Below are positions 1 through 8,662 of a DNA stretch of 64,000 nt, piece by piece; the stretch's first letter is position 1, and each line of letters starts with the position of its first letter. The notes below the pieces were generated by a model. The model made no database searches, was not told where the DNA came from, and saw nothing but the letters and a program-made list of their open reading frames with translations. This DNA comes from Bradyrhizobium sp. CCBAU 51765. Lineage in GTDB: Bacteria > Pseudomonadota > Alphaproteobacteria > Rhizobiales > Xanthobacteraceae. Position numbers and translations under genes: made by a program. The stretch is from the NCBI RefSeq assembly GCF_015291725.1, contig NZ_CP030038.1, forward strand, positions 2,469,001 to 2,533,000, in the 5' to 3' direction.

Positions 1-773
1 GCGCTATATCCGTGAGTGCGAATGAGAAAGGGGGCTGCAAAAGCGTAGAACGGGGCTGCCGCGAAACTGCCGATGATTGCACCAACGAACAACCAGCGAA
101 AGTTTGCGGACGAAAGAAGCCGGTAGCTCGCTCGGAAGAAGGGTTCGCTTCTTGTAACTCTGGTCCTGATTGGCGGAGTCGGACTGATGATTGCGAGCGC
201 CAGAAGGCCGATTGCTGCTCCCGCGACGCCTGCGCCAATCAGCGCCGCGCGCCAACCGAGTGCATCGCTGACGGCACCGCCGCCGGCGAATCCGACCATG
301 GTGCCGAGAGGTAGACCCAGGGCGAAGAGGGCAATCGCGAGGCCGCGGTGTTCGGGGTTGATCTTCCGGGCGATGATCGCGTGTCCCGCCGGGGTGGCGC
401 CGGCCTCACCGAACGCAACTCCGAAGCGTGTGAATGCCAGGAACAGGAAGCTGGCGGCGAAGCCGCCAAGCGCCGTCATCGTACTCCAAAGCAGGGTGCA
501 CAAAGCGATCACCAACCGGGGTGATCCCCTATCAGACGCTCTGGCGAGCGGCAAGGAAAGGAGCGTGTAGCAAACAGCGAAAGCAGCCCCGGTCAGTAAA
601 CCGACCCCGGTGTCGCCGAGCGCTAGATCAGCCTTTATCGCTTCTGCCATGACGAACGGCAGTATCCGATCGATCTGAGAAATCAGGCTGACAAGAAACA
701 ATGCAGTCAGCGTTACGGCAACGCGCCATCCCTGGATGTACTCGCGGCCGTCATCTTCAGAGACAATTGACAA
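1..773 (-). CDS. MFS transporter, 3' end missing (runs off window start)
   Basis: Inner-membrane major facilitator transporter; substrate unknown. About 257 codons are present and the reading frame is open to the window edge. The proposed start is the TTG at 773, because an in-frame stop lies only five codons upstream and no ATG occurs near it. The N-terminus reads as a short polar leader followed by a hydrophobic helix with the segment LFLVSLISQIDRILPFVM. After it come LLTGAAFAVCYTLLSLPLARASDR, in the position of the MFS motif A loop, and a stretch FGEAGATPAGHAII, which resembles spinster-like MFS proteins. It is divergent from the AraC-type gene, which may regulate it (inference from position only). 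Confidence 0.8.
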   Translation of the reverse strand, partial: MSIVSEDDGREYIQGWRVAVTLTALFLVSLISQIDRILPFVMAEAIKADLALGDTGVGLLTGAAFAVCYTLLSLPLARASDRGSPRLVIALCTLLWSTMTALGGFAASFLFLAFTRFGVAFGEAGATPAGHAIIARKINPEHRGLAIALFALGLPLGTMVGFAGGGAVSDALGWRAALIGAGVAGAAIGLLALAIISPTPPIRTRVTRSEPFFRASYRLLSSANFRWLFVGAIIGSFAAAPFYAFAAPFLIRTHGYS

Positions 774-978
774 GAGGCCTGGCCCTTAGGTTGAAAGCGT
801 GACGCCGTTCGTCACGCCAGCGGGATGTTTCTGTTTTGCTGGATGTTGTTCGGCATAAAGAGGCGGCCGATTGCCAATGCCCGCTACGTAGATATATTTG
901 GCTAGTCCAACAAGGGACCATACGTTTGCTGTCGGGGGCCAAGTGTCGCACGGGCCGCACGACCGATCGGAGGCTCGC

Positions 979-1911
979 GTGTCGTCGTCGCTGCTTAGAG
1001 CTGTCACTTCTTATATCGAGGCTCAGGGTGGCGGCCAGGGTTTGTTCCCGACACAGATCAGCTCTGTCAACATCATGCGATCGTTCGACCGGAGACCGCC
1101 GATGCGGCAGATCTACCGGCCGTCGATCTGCGTCGTGATACAAGGCTCGAAACAAATCCTCTTCGGAGAGGAGACGCTCCACTATGGCGCGATGGAGTGC
1201 CTTGCCGTCGGGATGGAGCTGCCGGCCACTGGACGCATCGTCGAAGCAGGTCCGGACTCTCCGTATATAGGCGTTACGATAGAATTCGATTTGGCGATAA
1301 TGCGTGACGTGCTGGAGAATCTGGAGACGCCCCCAACGCTTCCGCCCGATTCAGGTCGGTGCGTGTTCGTGAGCAAGGTTGATGGACCTCTGGCCGACTG
1401 CATCCTCCGTGTTATCCGGATGAACGAAGCACCGCAGGCGATACCGATCCTCTACCCTTCAATCATGCGAGAGATTTGCTATTGGCTTCTGAGTAGCCCG
1501 CATGGCGGAAAACTATGTAGGTTGGTATTGCCCGAAACGAACGCGGCGCGAGTCTCAAGGGCGATCCATCTCATACGTACCGACCTTGCCAGGATGTTGC
1601 GTGTCGAGCAGCTGGCCGAAGCGGCACGAATGAGCCTTTCGTCATTCCATCAACATTTTAAGGCTCTAACGTCTATGACGCCGCTTCAATTCCAGAAGCA
1701 ATTGCGTCTTATCGAGGCGCGGCGGCTCATGGTGACAGAGAATGCAAGCGTGACGGAGGCTGCGTACCAGGTCGGCTACGAAAGCGCATCTCAGTTCAGC
1801 CGGGAGTATTCTCGCATGTTCGGAGTTCCTCCCAAGCGGGACGCCATGAACAAGCAGCGGCTATATAGCCAATACATCAACCGAAAAGCACAAAACGCAT
1901 ACAGCAGCTAG
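979..1911 (+). CDS. AraC-family transcriptional regulator (AraC_N plus HTH_18)
   Basis: DNA-binding regulator. The N-terminal half matches the AraC_N ligand-binding domain (segments YRPSICVVIQGSKQ and ECLAVGMELPATG). The last 100 residues carry the two helix-turn-helix motifs of the AraC family (RVEQLAEAARMSLSSFHQHF, then SVTEAAYQVGYESASQFSREY). I chose the GTG at 979 because GGAGG at 969-973 lies 5 nt upstream. An ATG at 898 would add 27 residues that look unlike the family. The product is about 310 aa from the GTG, normal for this subfamily. It is divergent from the MFS gene, the usual arrangement for a local regulator; the inducer is unknown. Confidence 0.85.
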   Translation: MSSSLLRAVTSYIEAQGGGQGLFPTQISSVNIMRSFDRRPPMRQIYRPSICVVIQGSKQILFGEETLHYGAMECLAVGMELPATGRIVEAGPDSPYIGVTIEFDLAIMRDVLENLETPPTLPPDSGRCVFVSKVDGPLADCILRVIRMNEAPQAIPILYPSIMREICYWLLSSPHGGKLCRLVLPETNAARVSRAIHLIRTDLARMLRVEQLAEAARMSLSSFHQHFKALTSMTPLQFQKQLRLIEARRLMVTENASVTEAAYQVGYESASQFSREYSRMFGVPPKRDAMNKQRLYSQYINRKAQNAYSS

Positions 1912-1960
1912 GGCATCTTGTCGTGCGCCGGAAAGTTGAGGCGGGCAGGTTCGTCGCACA

Positions 1961-1992
1961 TCGACTGGTACTCAAGACGTCGACTGGTACTC
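1961..1992. repeat. 13-bp direct repeat, period 19
   Basis: TCGACTGGTACTC occurs at 1961-1973 and again at 1980-1992. It lies between the 3' ends of the convergent AraC and TetR genes, so a promoter role is unlikely. No function is assigned. Confidence 0.5.
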
Positions 1993-2039
1993 CATCAGAG
2001 GGCGCCGCGGGCGCAGCCTCTTACGGGCCGCTCCTCGGT

Positions 2040-2660
2040 TCAAAGGATGCCCCGCAAATTAGCGAAGGATTCGCGGAGATAGGCTGCCGGCGGCCGCCTG
2101 CCGTTGTCGTTGCTCCAGGATTCGATCGCCAGTCGAAGCGCTCCGACGGCGACCATGGCGACGTATCGAAGAGATTTCCGCCGCTTGGCCTGCGGCCATT
2201 TTACGCAAAGGGCTTCGAATATCGCCTGTTCCTGAGCGATATACTTCGCGTGACTCGCGGAAATCAGCGCCGGGCTCGAGCGGATGACCCGATCGAGGGC
2301 AAGGCTCTGCTCCGAATTGTAGTTGCCGGTCAGTTTCAGCAAAGCGTTCTTGACGGTGTCGATTGGTGATTGATCGGACGGCTCGGCGATCACGGCAGCT
2401 CTAATGAGCTGCGTGAAATGGCTTTGCCACGCAAGGAGAATTTCCTCCTTGGACTTGAAATAATAGAAGAAGGTCCGCCGAGAAATGCCTGCCGCCTCGG
2501 CGATCGCCTCGAGGGTCGTCTCTTCGTAGCCATTCGTCATGAACAGCTTGAGGCCCGCTTCCGCGATCCGAGCCAGCGTCTCGCGCCGCTTGCGCTCGCG
2601 AAGACCCTCCTCCGCAACTTTGTCGTCCGCTACTACTTTTGCCGGCAAGGAAGGCCCCAT
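2040..2660 (-). CDS. TetR-family transcriptional regulator
   Basis: One-component repressor or activator of 206 aa, normal length for TetR. The N-terminal HTH is clear at about residues 48-77 (TTLEAIAEAAGISRRTFFYYF followed by KSKEEILLAW). The C-terminal ligand domain is not diagnostic. The gene is divergent from the SDR. The gap between them holds four copies of a 15-bp quasi-palindrome (2669-2683, 2834-2848, 2855-2869, 2972-2986), and two more precede the hydroxylase genes. I infer that this protein binds them, represses its own gene and controls the SDR and the hydroxylase operon. Confidence 0.88.
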   Translation of the reverse strand: MGPSLPAKVVADDKVAEEGLRERKRRETLARIAEAGLKLFMTNGYEETTLEAIAEAAGISRRTFFYYFKSKEEILLAWQSHFTQLIRAAVIAEPSDQSPIDTVKNALLKLTGNYNSEQSLALDRVIRSSPALISASHAKYIAQEQAIFEALCVKWPQAKRRKSLRYVAMVAVGALRLAIESWSNDNGRRPPAAYLRESFANLRGIL

Positions 2661-2668
2661 CCAAAAAA

Positions 2669-2683
2669 TCGCACCCAGTGCAA
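2669..2683. promoter_or_regulatory. Putative TetR operator O1 (upstream of tetR)
   Basis: TCGCACCCAGTGCAA fits the quasi-palindrome TYRCACTnAGTGCRA shared by six sites. It lies 8 bp upstream of the tetR start codon on the minus strand, where binding would give autoregulation (inference). Confidence 0.55.
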
Positions 2684-2833
2684 TATACTACACGCTGCGC
2701 AAACAATGTGCAAGGAAAAAGCGATTTGCCTGCCGTGACTTAGGCTGTCTTGCGATGCGATCGCGGTGCTCGGCTGGTGGCTGCGTCCGCGGCCAGGGGT
2801 CGCACAGTCGGTGCCCGCTACAGCCTTGCAATA

Positions 2834-2869
2834 TCGCACTTCGTGCAATAAAAAATACACTTGATGTAA
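2834..2869. promoter_or_regulatory. Putative TetR operators O2 and O3 (tandem pair)
   Basis: O2 is TCGCACTTCGTGCAA at 2834-2848. O3 at 2855-2869 reads TTACATCAAGTGTAT on the minus strand and is the weakest match. Their centres are 21 bp apart, two helical turns, like the pair before the hydroxylase gene. Confidence 0.5.
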
Positions 2870-2971
2870 GTTTTTCGAGGGGCCGCTGCGCTGTTCGCCG
2901 GCTGGTCTTCGTTAGAATGCCGCGGTGTCATACATGTTCGCAGATTTCTTCCCAGTCAGGCTCTTGTAAAA

Positions 2972-2986
2972 TTACACTGAGTGCAA
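2972..2986. promoter_or_regulatory. Putative TetR operator O4 (upstream of SDR)
   Basis: TTACACTGAGTGCAA lies 42 bp before the SDR start codon. Its core is nearly identical to the site at 5954-5968. Confidence 0.6.
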
Positions 2987-3028
2987 TATTTGTCTTGCGT
3001 CCTAGTGTAGTGGACTGCGGAGAAGGCC

Positions 3029-3943
3029 ATGCCGGAATGGACCATCAAGGATATTCCTTCTCAATTGGGGCGATTAGCCGTCGTCACGGGAACTGGTGGG
3101 ATCGGCTTTGAAGACGCGTTGGCGTTGGCCCGGGCCCGCTGTGAAATCATCATCGCGGGCCGTAGCCTGGAGAAGGGGGCGAGCGCCATTGCACGGATCC
3201 GCACGGCGTTTCCCGACGCCAAGGTGCGCTTTGAAGAGCTCGACCTCGCAAGTCTGAGGTCGGTGAAGGACTTCGGCGCCCGGATGCGAGCCCAACGGTC
3301 GAGCCTCGATATGCTCATCAACAACGCCGCCGTAATGGCTCCGCCGCTGCGAAAGATGACGAGCGATGGCTTCGAGCTGCAGCTGGCGACCAACTATCTT
3401 GGCCACTTTGCGCTCACGGCGCAGCTCCTTCCGCTTTTGCGCAACGGCAAGGAGCCACGCGTCGTCAACGTTTCGAGCCTCGCCGCCCGGAGCGGCGTAA
3501 TCGACTTCGATGATCTTCAGGCGGAGCGCGAATACAGGCCCATGCGGGTTTACAGTCAATCAAAGCTCGCGTGCCTCATGTTCGCGCTCGAGCTTCAGAC
3601 GAGAAGCGATGTTTCCGGATGGGGAATCAGGAGCATCGCCGCGCATCCCGGCATCGCCCGCACCGAGCTGATTCCAAACGGCGCCGGGCCTCGCAGTTTG
3701 CAGCGCCTCACTCGGTCCTTCCTCTGGTTCCTGTTTCAACCGCCAGCTCAAGGGGCGCTGCCGACGCTGTTCGCGGCGACGTCTCCGCTTGCCGAACCTG
3801 GAGGCTATTACGGGCCGGACAGACTGGGCGAGACCCGCGGCGTACCGGCCGCCGCTCGAGTACCCCGGCAAGCAAAAGACGCGGCCGCGTCCGCGCGACT
3901 CTGGGAGGTTTCCGAAAAGCTCACCGGCGTTCGTGTTTCATGA
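3029..3943 (+). CDS. SDR-family NAD(P)-dependent oxidoreductase (retinol dehydrogenase-like)
   Basis: Short-chain dehydrogenase/reductase of 304 aa in the size range of the retinol dehydrogenase / protochlorophyllide reductase-like group. The Rossmann motif VTGTGGIGFE near residue 20 is one residue shorter than the usual TGxxxGxG. LINNAAVMAPP is the NNAG-type motif, VVNVSSLA supplies the catalytic Ser region, and YSQSKLA is the catalytic YxxxK. A GGAGAAGG ribosome-binding site precedes the ATG. It is divergent from tetR with operator-like sites between, and is followed by two exported proteins and the molybdenum hydroxylase. The substrate cannot be read from sequence; an alcohol or ketone step in the same catabolic route is likely. 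Confidence 0.88.
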   Translation: MPEWTIKDIPSQLGRLAVVTGTGGIGFEDALALARARCEIIIAGRSLEKGASAIARIRTAFPDAKVRFEELDLASLRSVKDFGARMRAQRSSLDMLINNAAVMAPPLRKMTSDGFELQLATNYLGHFALTAQLLPLLRNGKEPRVVNVSSLAARSGVIDFDDLQAEREYRPMRVYSQSKLACLMFALELQTRSDVSGWGIRSIAAHPGIARTELIPNGAGPRSLQRLTRSFLWFLFQPPAQGALPTLFAATSPLAEPGGYYGPDRLGETRGVPAAARVPRQAKDAAASARLWEVSEKLTGVRVS

Positions 3944-4128
3944 GCTGTTCGACGATCAAGCGTAACGGAAGAGCGGTCTGTAACGCTGGCGCTCTCCCCG
4001 TTGACGATGACCGCGTCTTCCGCAGCGGAACGCAAGCCGGCCACGGCCCTATTGAACCTCTGACAGGCAGAATGCTCTTGGCAGACTCTCGGCGGGCCCG
4101 CCCGGACATGGTGAAAGGGCTCTATGCG

Positions 4129-4788
4129 ATGGTCAGACGGAGCGCTTTCTCGATTTGCGCCGTCGTCTCGCTCGTTCTGAGCGGGTGCGGCACACCCTTG
4201 GTCGGCGCCGATCCGGTACCTTCTACGTCCAGCCTCGACCACGCACGTGATGTCGCTCGGCCCGAGCTGGAGCGCAGTGCGGATTTCGAGAAGATCAGCG
4301 TCGAGACCGAGATCCAGGCACCTTTGGCTTCCGTAACGACCTGGTTCGCTGACCGCGGCGCTGCCGCATTCGGCTCGTTTCTTACGGGAACGGACAGTGT
4401 GCCGGGCGTCGTGAGCACAGAGTCGCTGAGCGGAGCCTGGGGCAAGCCAGGCGACCGTCGGCGCGTCGTATTCTCGGACAACAACACCGCGCTGGAAGAG
4501 ATTACGGATCGCAAACCACAGCTTCTACAATACCAGATATGGAATCTCACCAACCGTACCGGACGCTACATCAGGTATGCGGTGAGCGAGCTGGAGTTCA
4601 TGGATAATGGCCAGGCGACCCGCGTGCGCTGGACTTATTCGTTCCGGCCCAAGATCTGGCCGGACGGGTATCTCATCCGGCCCTACGTCCAGAACGACTT
4701 TCGGAAGTTCATGGAGGTCGGCCTGCAAGCAATGCGAGACAAGGCCGTGGCGGACCTTGCTCCAAAACGCAGCGCGCGGTCGTCCTGA
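4129..4788 (+). CDS. Lipoprotein with SRPBCC (START/polyketide cyclase-like) fold
   Basis: Predicted exported lipoprotein of about 219 aa. The N-terminus has a short basic start, a hydrophobic core and a lipobox LSGC at residues 17-20, so Cys20 would be acylated after cleavage. I chose the ATG at 4129 because AAAGGG lies 9 nt upstream and the signal then starts at residue 1. An ATG at 4108 adds 7 residues, and the frame stays open to 3571. The mature part resembles SRPBCC hydrophobic-ligand proteins (ETEIQAPLASVTTWFADRG at the start, a long C-terminal helix DFRKFMEVGLQAMRDKAVADL). A role in binding a hydrophobic substrate in the cell envelope is inference. The next gene starts 16 bp downstream. 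Confidence 0.7.
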   Translation: MVRRSAFSICAVVSLVLSGCGTPLVGADPVPSTSSLDHARDVARPELERSADFEKISVETEIQAPLASVTTWFADRGAAAFGSFLTGTDSVPGVVSTESLSGAWGKPGDRRRVVFSDNNTALEEITDRKPQLLQYQIWNLTNRTGRYIRYAVSELEFMDNGQATRVRWTYSFRPKIWPDGYLIRPYVQNDFRKFMEVGLQAMRDKAVADLAPKRSARSS

Positions 4789-4804
4789 ATAGGAGTAGGC
4801 GAGC

Positions 4805-5836
4805 TTGAGCATCGAGCAGGAAAGTATCCATCCAAGAGTCATTCCCATGGCGATCGTGTACGCACGCCCTTCACCTGCCTTCGTAACCTCGCGCAACGGC
4901 AGTAGGCCTGGCTCTCGGTCGGAAATGGCTGCTCGGGCTCATGCCGCTATGGGCAAGGTGTCGAGTACCGCGCTTCGGGCGAAGCGTACGAGTAGCCGTC
5001 TGACCTCCAGGGTAGGACGTGCAGCGCTCGTCTTCGGGATGTGGCTGGTCGCGTTCGGTGCCCCAAGCGCGAGCGCCGCCGAAGGCGACGTGCGTGCTTC
5101 CTATGCCGTATCGTTCGCCGGGGTGCCGTTGGCTAACGTGACTTTGCATGTGGCGCTCCGCGGCAGTACCTACGCTGCGCAAGTCGACTATCAGGTCTCC
5201 GGAGCGATGCGGCTCTTGAGCAATTCTGCAGGTATCGCGTCCTCTAACGGCACTCACAACGCAGGGCACTTCGTCCCGACCGAGTTCGATCTCGATCATC
5301 GAAGCGGTTCACGTCGGCAGAAAGTGAAGCTCGGCATGACCGACGGCGTCGTCAAGACCATGGTGGTCGATCCGCCACTGGCCCTGGATTCGAATCAAAC
5401 TGCGATTGAACCGAAGCATCTCGTGGCAATCGTCGATCCCTTGAGCGCGTTCCTCATGGGAGCCGCCAAGATCGAAGGAAGAGCACAGGGGGGAGTATGC
5501 GATCGGGCGTTATCGATCTTTGACGGTCTGAGACGATATGACGTCAAGCTCGAGCACCAAGGGACAGGGACGACCGTACAAAAAGGTCTTGGCGGAAGCA
5601 CGACCATCTGCCGAGCAGTCTTCAAGCCTGTGGCCGGGGGGATTGGCGAAGGAGACAGGGCGCGAAGTTCGTCTCCGAACTCCAACGTCGATCAGATCAC
5701 GATAACATTCGGCCGAACCAGCACGATGGATCTCTACATTCCGGTCTCCATCCAGGCGCAGACGCGGCTGGGTGCCGTAAGCGTTCTCTTGACGGCATTC
5801 AGCGCCGACTCTGCAAGGTCTGCCGATTCTCGGTGA
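4805..5836 (+). CDS. DUF3108-family exported protein
   Basis: Protein of up to 343 aa with a DUF3108-like body: YAVSFAGVPLANVTL at the start of the mature region, DPLSAFLM, and CDRALSIFDGLRRYDVKL with a conserved Cys. Function of the family is unknown; members are periplasmic or outer-membrane associated. The best Shine-Dalgarno (AGGAG at 4791-4795) serves the TTG at 4805, but then the hydrophobic signal ending in ASA-AEG lies about 90 residues in. Starts at ATG 4925 or 4949 would put the signal nearer the N-terminus. It is probably co-transcribed with the SRPBCC lipoprotein. The pairing of two envelope proteins with an SDR and a hydroxylase suggests uptake or handling of a hydrophobic compound (inference). 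Confidence 0.7.
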   Translation: MSIEQESIHPRVIPMAIVYARPSPAFVTSRNGSRPGSRSEMAARAHAAMGKVSSTALRAKRTSSRLTSRVGRAALVFGMWLVAFGAPSASAAEGDVRASYAVSFAGVPLANVTLHVALRGSTYAAQVDYQVSGAMRLLSNSAGIASSNGTHNAGHFVPTEFDLDHRSGSRRQKVKLGMTDGVVKTMVVDPPLALDSNQTAIEPKHLVAIVDPLSAFLMGAAKIEGRAQGGVCDRALSIFDGLRRYDVKLEHQGTGTTVQKGLGGSTTICRAVFKPVAGGIGEGDRARSSSPNSNVDQITITFGRTSTMDLYIPVSIQAQTRLGAVSVLLTAFSADSARSADSR

Positions 5837-5953
5837 AGCGGCGGGGTCTGGAAGCCGAGTTCTCGTCACTTCCGCACAAGCTCTGCTCGGCGGAGCTCCG
5901 GTATGACGTCGGGCCGGCGTCAATGCGAAATCATTCCCTGGAGGCCTTGAAAA

Positions 5954-5990
5954 CTACACTGAGTGCGATATATTTTCGCATGAAGTGCAA
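5954..5990. promoter_or_regulatory. Putative TetR operators O5 and O6 (tandem pair upstream of the hydroxylase operon)
   Basis: O5 is CTACACTGAGTGCGA (5954-5968) and O6 is TCGCATGAAGTGCAA (5976-5990). Their centres are 22 bp apart, and O6 ends 14 bp before the start codon of the small subunit. They match the sites in the tetR-SDR gap. Confidence 0.6.
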
Positions 5991-6004
5991 TTAAGGGATC
6001 GTCG

Positions 6005-6448
6005 ATGAAGCTTAACGTCAATGGCGAGGATCGGGATTTCGATGGCGATCCGAACATGCCGCTCCTCTGGGTTCTTAGAGACCATCTGAATTTGAGCGGC
6101 ACGAAGTTCGGCTGCGGAATCGCTCAATGCGGGGCGTGCACCGTACACTTGGACGGCAAAGCCGCGCGTTCGTGCTCCGTGCTTGCGGCTGAGGCGCAAG
6201 GCATGAAGATCACGACGATCGAAGGCGTAAACGCTGGACATCGATTGCTCGTCGCCTGGGTCAAGCACGACGTTCCGCAATGCGGCTATTGTCAGTCTGG
6301 GCAGATCATGCAAGCGGCGGCGCTTCTCGATGAAAAGCCGAAGCCTACGGATGCCGACATCGATGCTGCCATGAGCGGCAACATATGCCGTTGTGGGACC
6401 TACCGGCGCATCAAAGCGGCAATCAAAGACGCCGCGGGAGTGGCGTGA
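6005..6448 (+). CDS. iorA: (2Fe-2S)-binding small subunit of a molybdenum hydroxylase (isoquinoline 1-oxidoreductase alpha type)
   Basis: Electron-transfer subunit of a xanthine-oxidase-family hydroxylase, 147 aa, typical length for IorA-like subunits. The plant-ferredoxin-type cluster is formed by Cys37, Cys42, Cys45 and Cys57. The second [2Fe-2S] cluster has Cys93-x2-Cys96 and Cys128-x-Cys130. It would pass electrons from the Mo site of the large subunit to an acceptor. The large subunit follows with a TGATG overlap, so the two are translationally coupled. The promoter region carries a tandem pair of TetR-type operators. The iorA name is by family; the actual substrate (N-heterocycle, aldehyde or other) is unknown. 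Confidence 0.88.
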   Translation: MKLNVNGEDRDFDGDPNMPLLWVLRDHLNLSGTKFGCGIAQCGACTVHLDGKAARSCSVLAAEAQGMKITTIEGVNAGHRLLVAWVKHDVPQCGYCQSGQIMQAAALLDEKPKPTDADIDAAMSGNICRCGTYRRIKAAIKDAAGVA

Positions 6449-8634
6449 TGTCGGAGCGGAAGTTCGGAGAGGGAGCGCAACCGTCGCCGGTCCTCACCCG
6501 CCGTCGCCTGGTCCTGGGTGGCAGCTTGCTGGGCGGAGCTTTGGTAGTCGGCTATGCGGCGACGAACTTTGGGGCCATCGCCGCCGGCGCGCTGAGTGTT
6601 GGTGCTGCAGATGCGAATCCGGGCGTGTTCGGGCCGTTCATAAAGATCGACGAGGCTGGCTGGGTTACAGTCGTCAACCGATACCAGGAGATGGGCCAAG
6701 GTACCCATGCTGGCTTGGCCGCAATCGTCGCTGAGGAATTGGACGCCGATTGGGAGATGGTGAGATTTGAGAGCGCTCCCGCCAACGCTGCCGTATATCG
6801 GGACGTGACGATGGGGATTCAGGGCACCGGCGCCTCGCATGCGATCGCGGGCTCTTGGGACCAGCTTCGCCAGGCCGGCGCTGCAGCGCGGACGATGTTC
6901 GTCCAGGCAGCTGCTCGGAAATGGAGTCTGCCAATCGACTCGATCGGCGTGCGGAACGGCGTCGTGTATCACGTGGCTTCCCAGCGTAGCGCGACGTTCG
7001 TCGATCTGCTTGCTGACGCGGCGAAGGTCGCGCCACCCGAGTATCCCAAGCTCAAGGATCCGAAGGACTACAAGCTGATCGGCACGGAGATCGTGCGCCG
7101 CAAGGATAGTCAATCCAAGAGCAATGGCACCGAGCTGTATACGCAGGATGTCCGGCTTCCGGGCATGCTCGTGGCGATGGTCGCCCATCCCTCTCATTTC
7201 GGCGGCAAGCTCGGCAGCTTCGACATAAGCGCGGCGCGAAAGGTGCCTGGCGTCGTGGACGTTTTCGAGATCGCGAGCGGCGTTGCCGTAGTTGCCAAGG
7301 ATACATGGTCCGCCCGTCTCGGGCGCGACGCACTCAAGATCAGTTGGGACGATGCAAAGGCCGAGACACGATCCTCCGATGAGCTGCAAGCGCTCTATCG
7401 TGAAATCGCGAAAGGAAAGACCGATGTAACCGGGTCGGCGTTCCAGACGAAAGGCAAGGTCGACGATGCGTTCGACGGGGAGCTGTTCGAAGCGTCGTTC
7501 GATTTTCCCTACCTCGCAAATGCTCCCATGGAGCCGATGAACTGCGTTGCTTCGGTTGACGGACGCCGGGTGAAGCTTACTTTCGCCGCGCAGATCCAGA
7601 CGGTGGACCAGATAAACTGCGCCTTGGCTGCGATCACGCTTCCCGGCATGGTGGAGATCGAGACGTTGCCGGCGGGTGGATCATTTGGACGTCGCGGCAC
7701 GTTGACGTCCGACTACATTGTCGAATGCGTCAACATCGCCCGTCACGTCGGCGGCGGTCGGCCTGTCAAGCTCGTCTGGACGCGCGAAGACGATATGAGC
7801 AGCGGATACTACCGGCCGATGGCCCATCACAAGGTTTCCATCAAATGCGACGAAGATGGGCTGCCGACCGCCTGGCGCCACAACATCGTGTCGCAGGCAA
7901 TCGTTCCTTTCGGCGCTAACGATCTGCCCACACACGGTGTGAAGAATTCACCCTATCTGTCTGTGGCCAGCGTGGTGGACGCCAGGATTTTCACCCCGAA
8001 GCTCGCTGTGCCCCCTGGCCTATGGCGATCCGTCGGAAATTCGCAGTCGGCGATGGTCATGGAACACACGGTCGATCTACTGGCGCGACGCGCGAAGCGG
8101 GATCCGGCCGAGTATCGCCGCGCTATCTTTACGAAAGTAGGTGATGTCCGCAAGCTGGCCGTCCTGGATCTTGTCTGCAAGAAGGCAGGGTGGGGCAGTC
8201 CATTGGACGCTGGATGGGCGCGGGGGCTCGCCATCCACGAATGCTTTGGCACGGTCGTGGCCCAGGTTGCCGAAGTCTCGGTGCAGGGAGGAAATCTCAG
8301 GGTACGCCGGGTGGTGTGTGCGGTCGATTGCGGCATCGCAATCGCGCCAAATCAGATCGCCGCACAGATCGAGGGTGGAGTTTGCTTCGGACTTGGTGCG
8401 GCTCTTTATGGACGAATTACGCTTGATCATGGCATTCCGCAAGAAACGAACTTCGACGCTTACAGGGTTCTCCGTATGGACGAAGCGCCCGCTGTAGAAA
8501 CCCATATCGTGCCATCGAAGAAAACTCCCACGGGCATAGGCGAGCCGGGTGTCCCGCCGATCGCTCCCGCCGTAGCGAATGCTCTTTTGAGTCTGACCGG
8601 GCGACCGACCAGCAGTCTCCCGTTCGTCATATGA
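6448..8634 (+). CDS. iorB: Molybdopterin-binding large subunit, isoquinoline 1-oxidoreductase beta type
   Basis: Catalytic Mo-cofactor subunit of 728 aa. It begins with a Tat-like signal (LTRRRLVLGGSLLGGALVVG), so the enzyme is probably exported folded to the periplasm, as known for IorB-type aldehyde dehydrogenases. Cofactor-binding stretches include the glycine-rich GGSFGRRG, and near the C-terminus GIGEPGVPPIAPAVANA with the conserved active-site Glu of the family. The ATG at 6448 overlaps the iorA stop; the frame stays open upstream to 6385. No cytochrome c gene follows, although some ior-like operons carry one, so the electron acceptor is not encoded here. Confidence 0.88.
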   Translation: MSERKFGEGAQPSPVLTRRRLVLGGSLLGGALVVGYAATNFGAIAAGALSVGAADANPGVFGPFIKIDEAGWVTVVNRYQEMGQGTHAGLAAIVAEELDADWEMVRFESAPANAAVYRDVTMGIQGTGASHAIAGSWDQLRQAGAAARTMFVQAAARKWSLPIDSIGVRNGVVYHVASQRSATFVDLLADAAKVAPPEYPKLKDPKDYKLIGTEIVRRKDSQSKSNGTELYTQDVRLPGMLVAMVAHPSHFGGKLGSFDISAARKVPGVVDVFEIASGVAVVAKDTWSARLGRDALKISWDDAKAETRSSDELQALYREIAKGKTDVTGSAFQTKGKVDDAFDGELFEASFDFPYLANAPMEPMNCVASVDGRRVKLTFAAQIQTVDQINCALAAITLPGMVEIETLPAGGSFGRRGTLTSDYIVECVNIARHVGGGRPVKLVWTREDDMSSGYYRPMAHHKVSIKCDEDGLPTAWRHNIVSQAIVPFGANDLPTHGVKNSPYLSVASVVDARIFTPKLAVPPGLWRSVGNSQSAMVMEHTVDLLARRAKRDPAEYRRAIFTKVGDVRKLAVLDLVCKKAGWGSPLDAGWARGLAIHECFGTVVAQVAEVSVQGGNLRVRRVVCAVDCGIAIAPNQIAAQIEGGVCFGLGAALYGRITLDHGIPQETNFDAYRVLRMDEAPAVETHIVPSKKTPTGIGEPGVPPIAPAVANALLSLTGRPTSSLPFVI

Positions 8635-8662
8635 TCTGGCGCGGCAGCTTTGGAGGCCCCTG

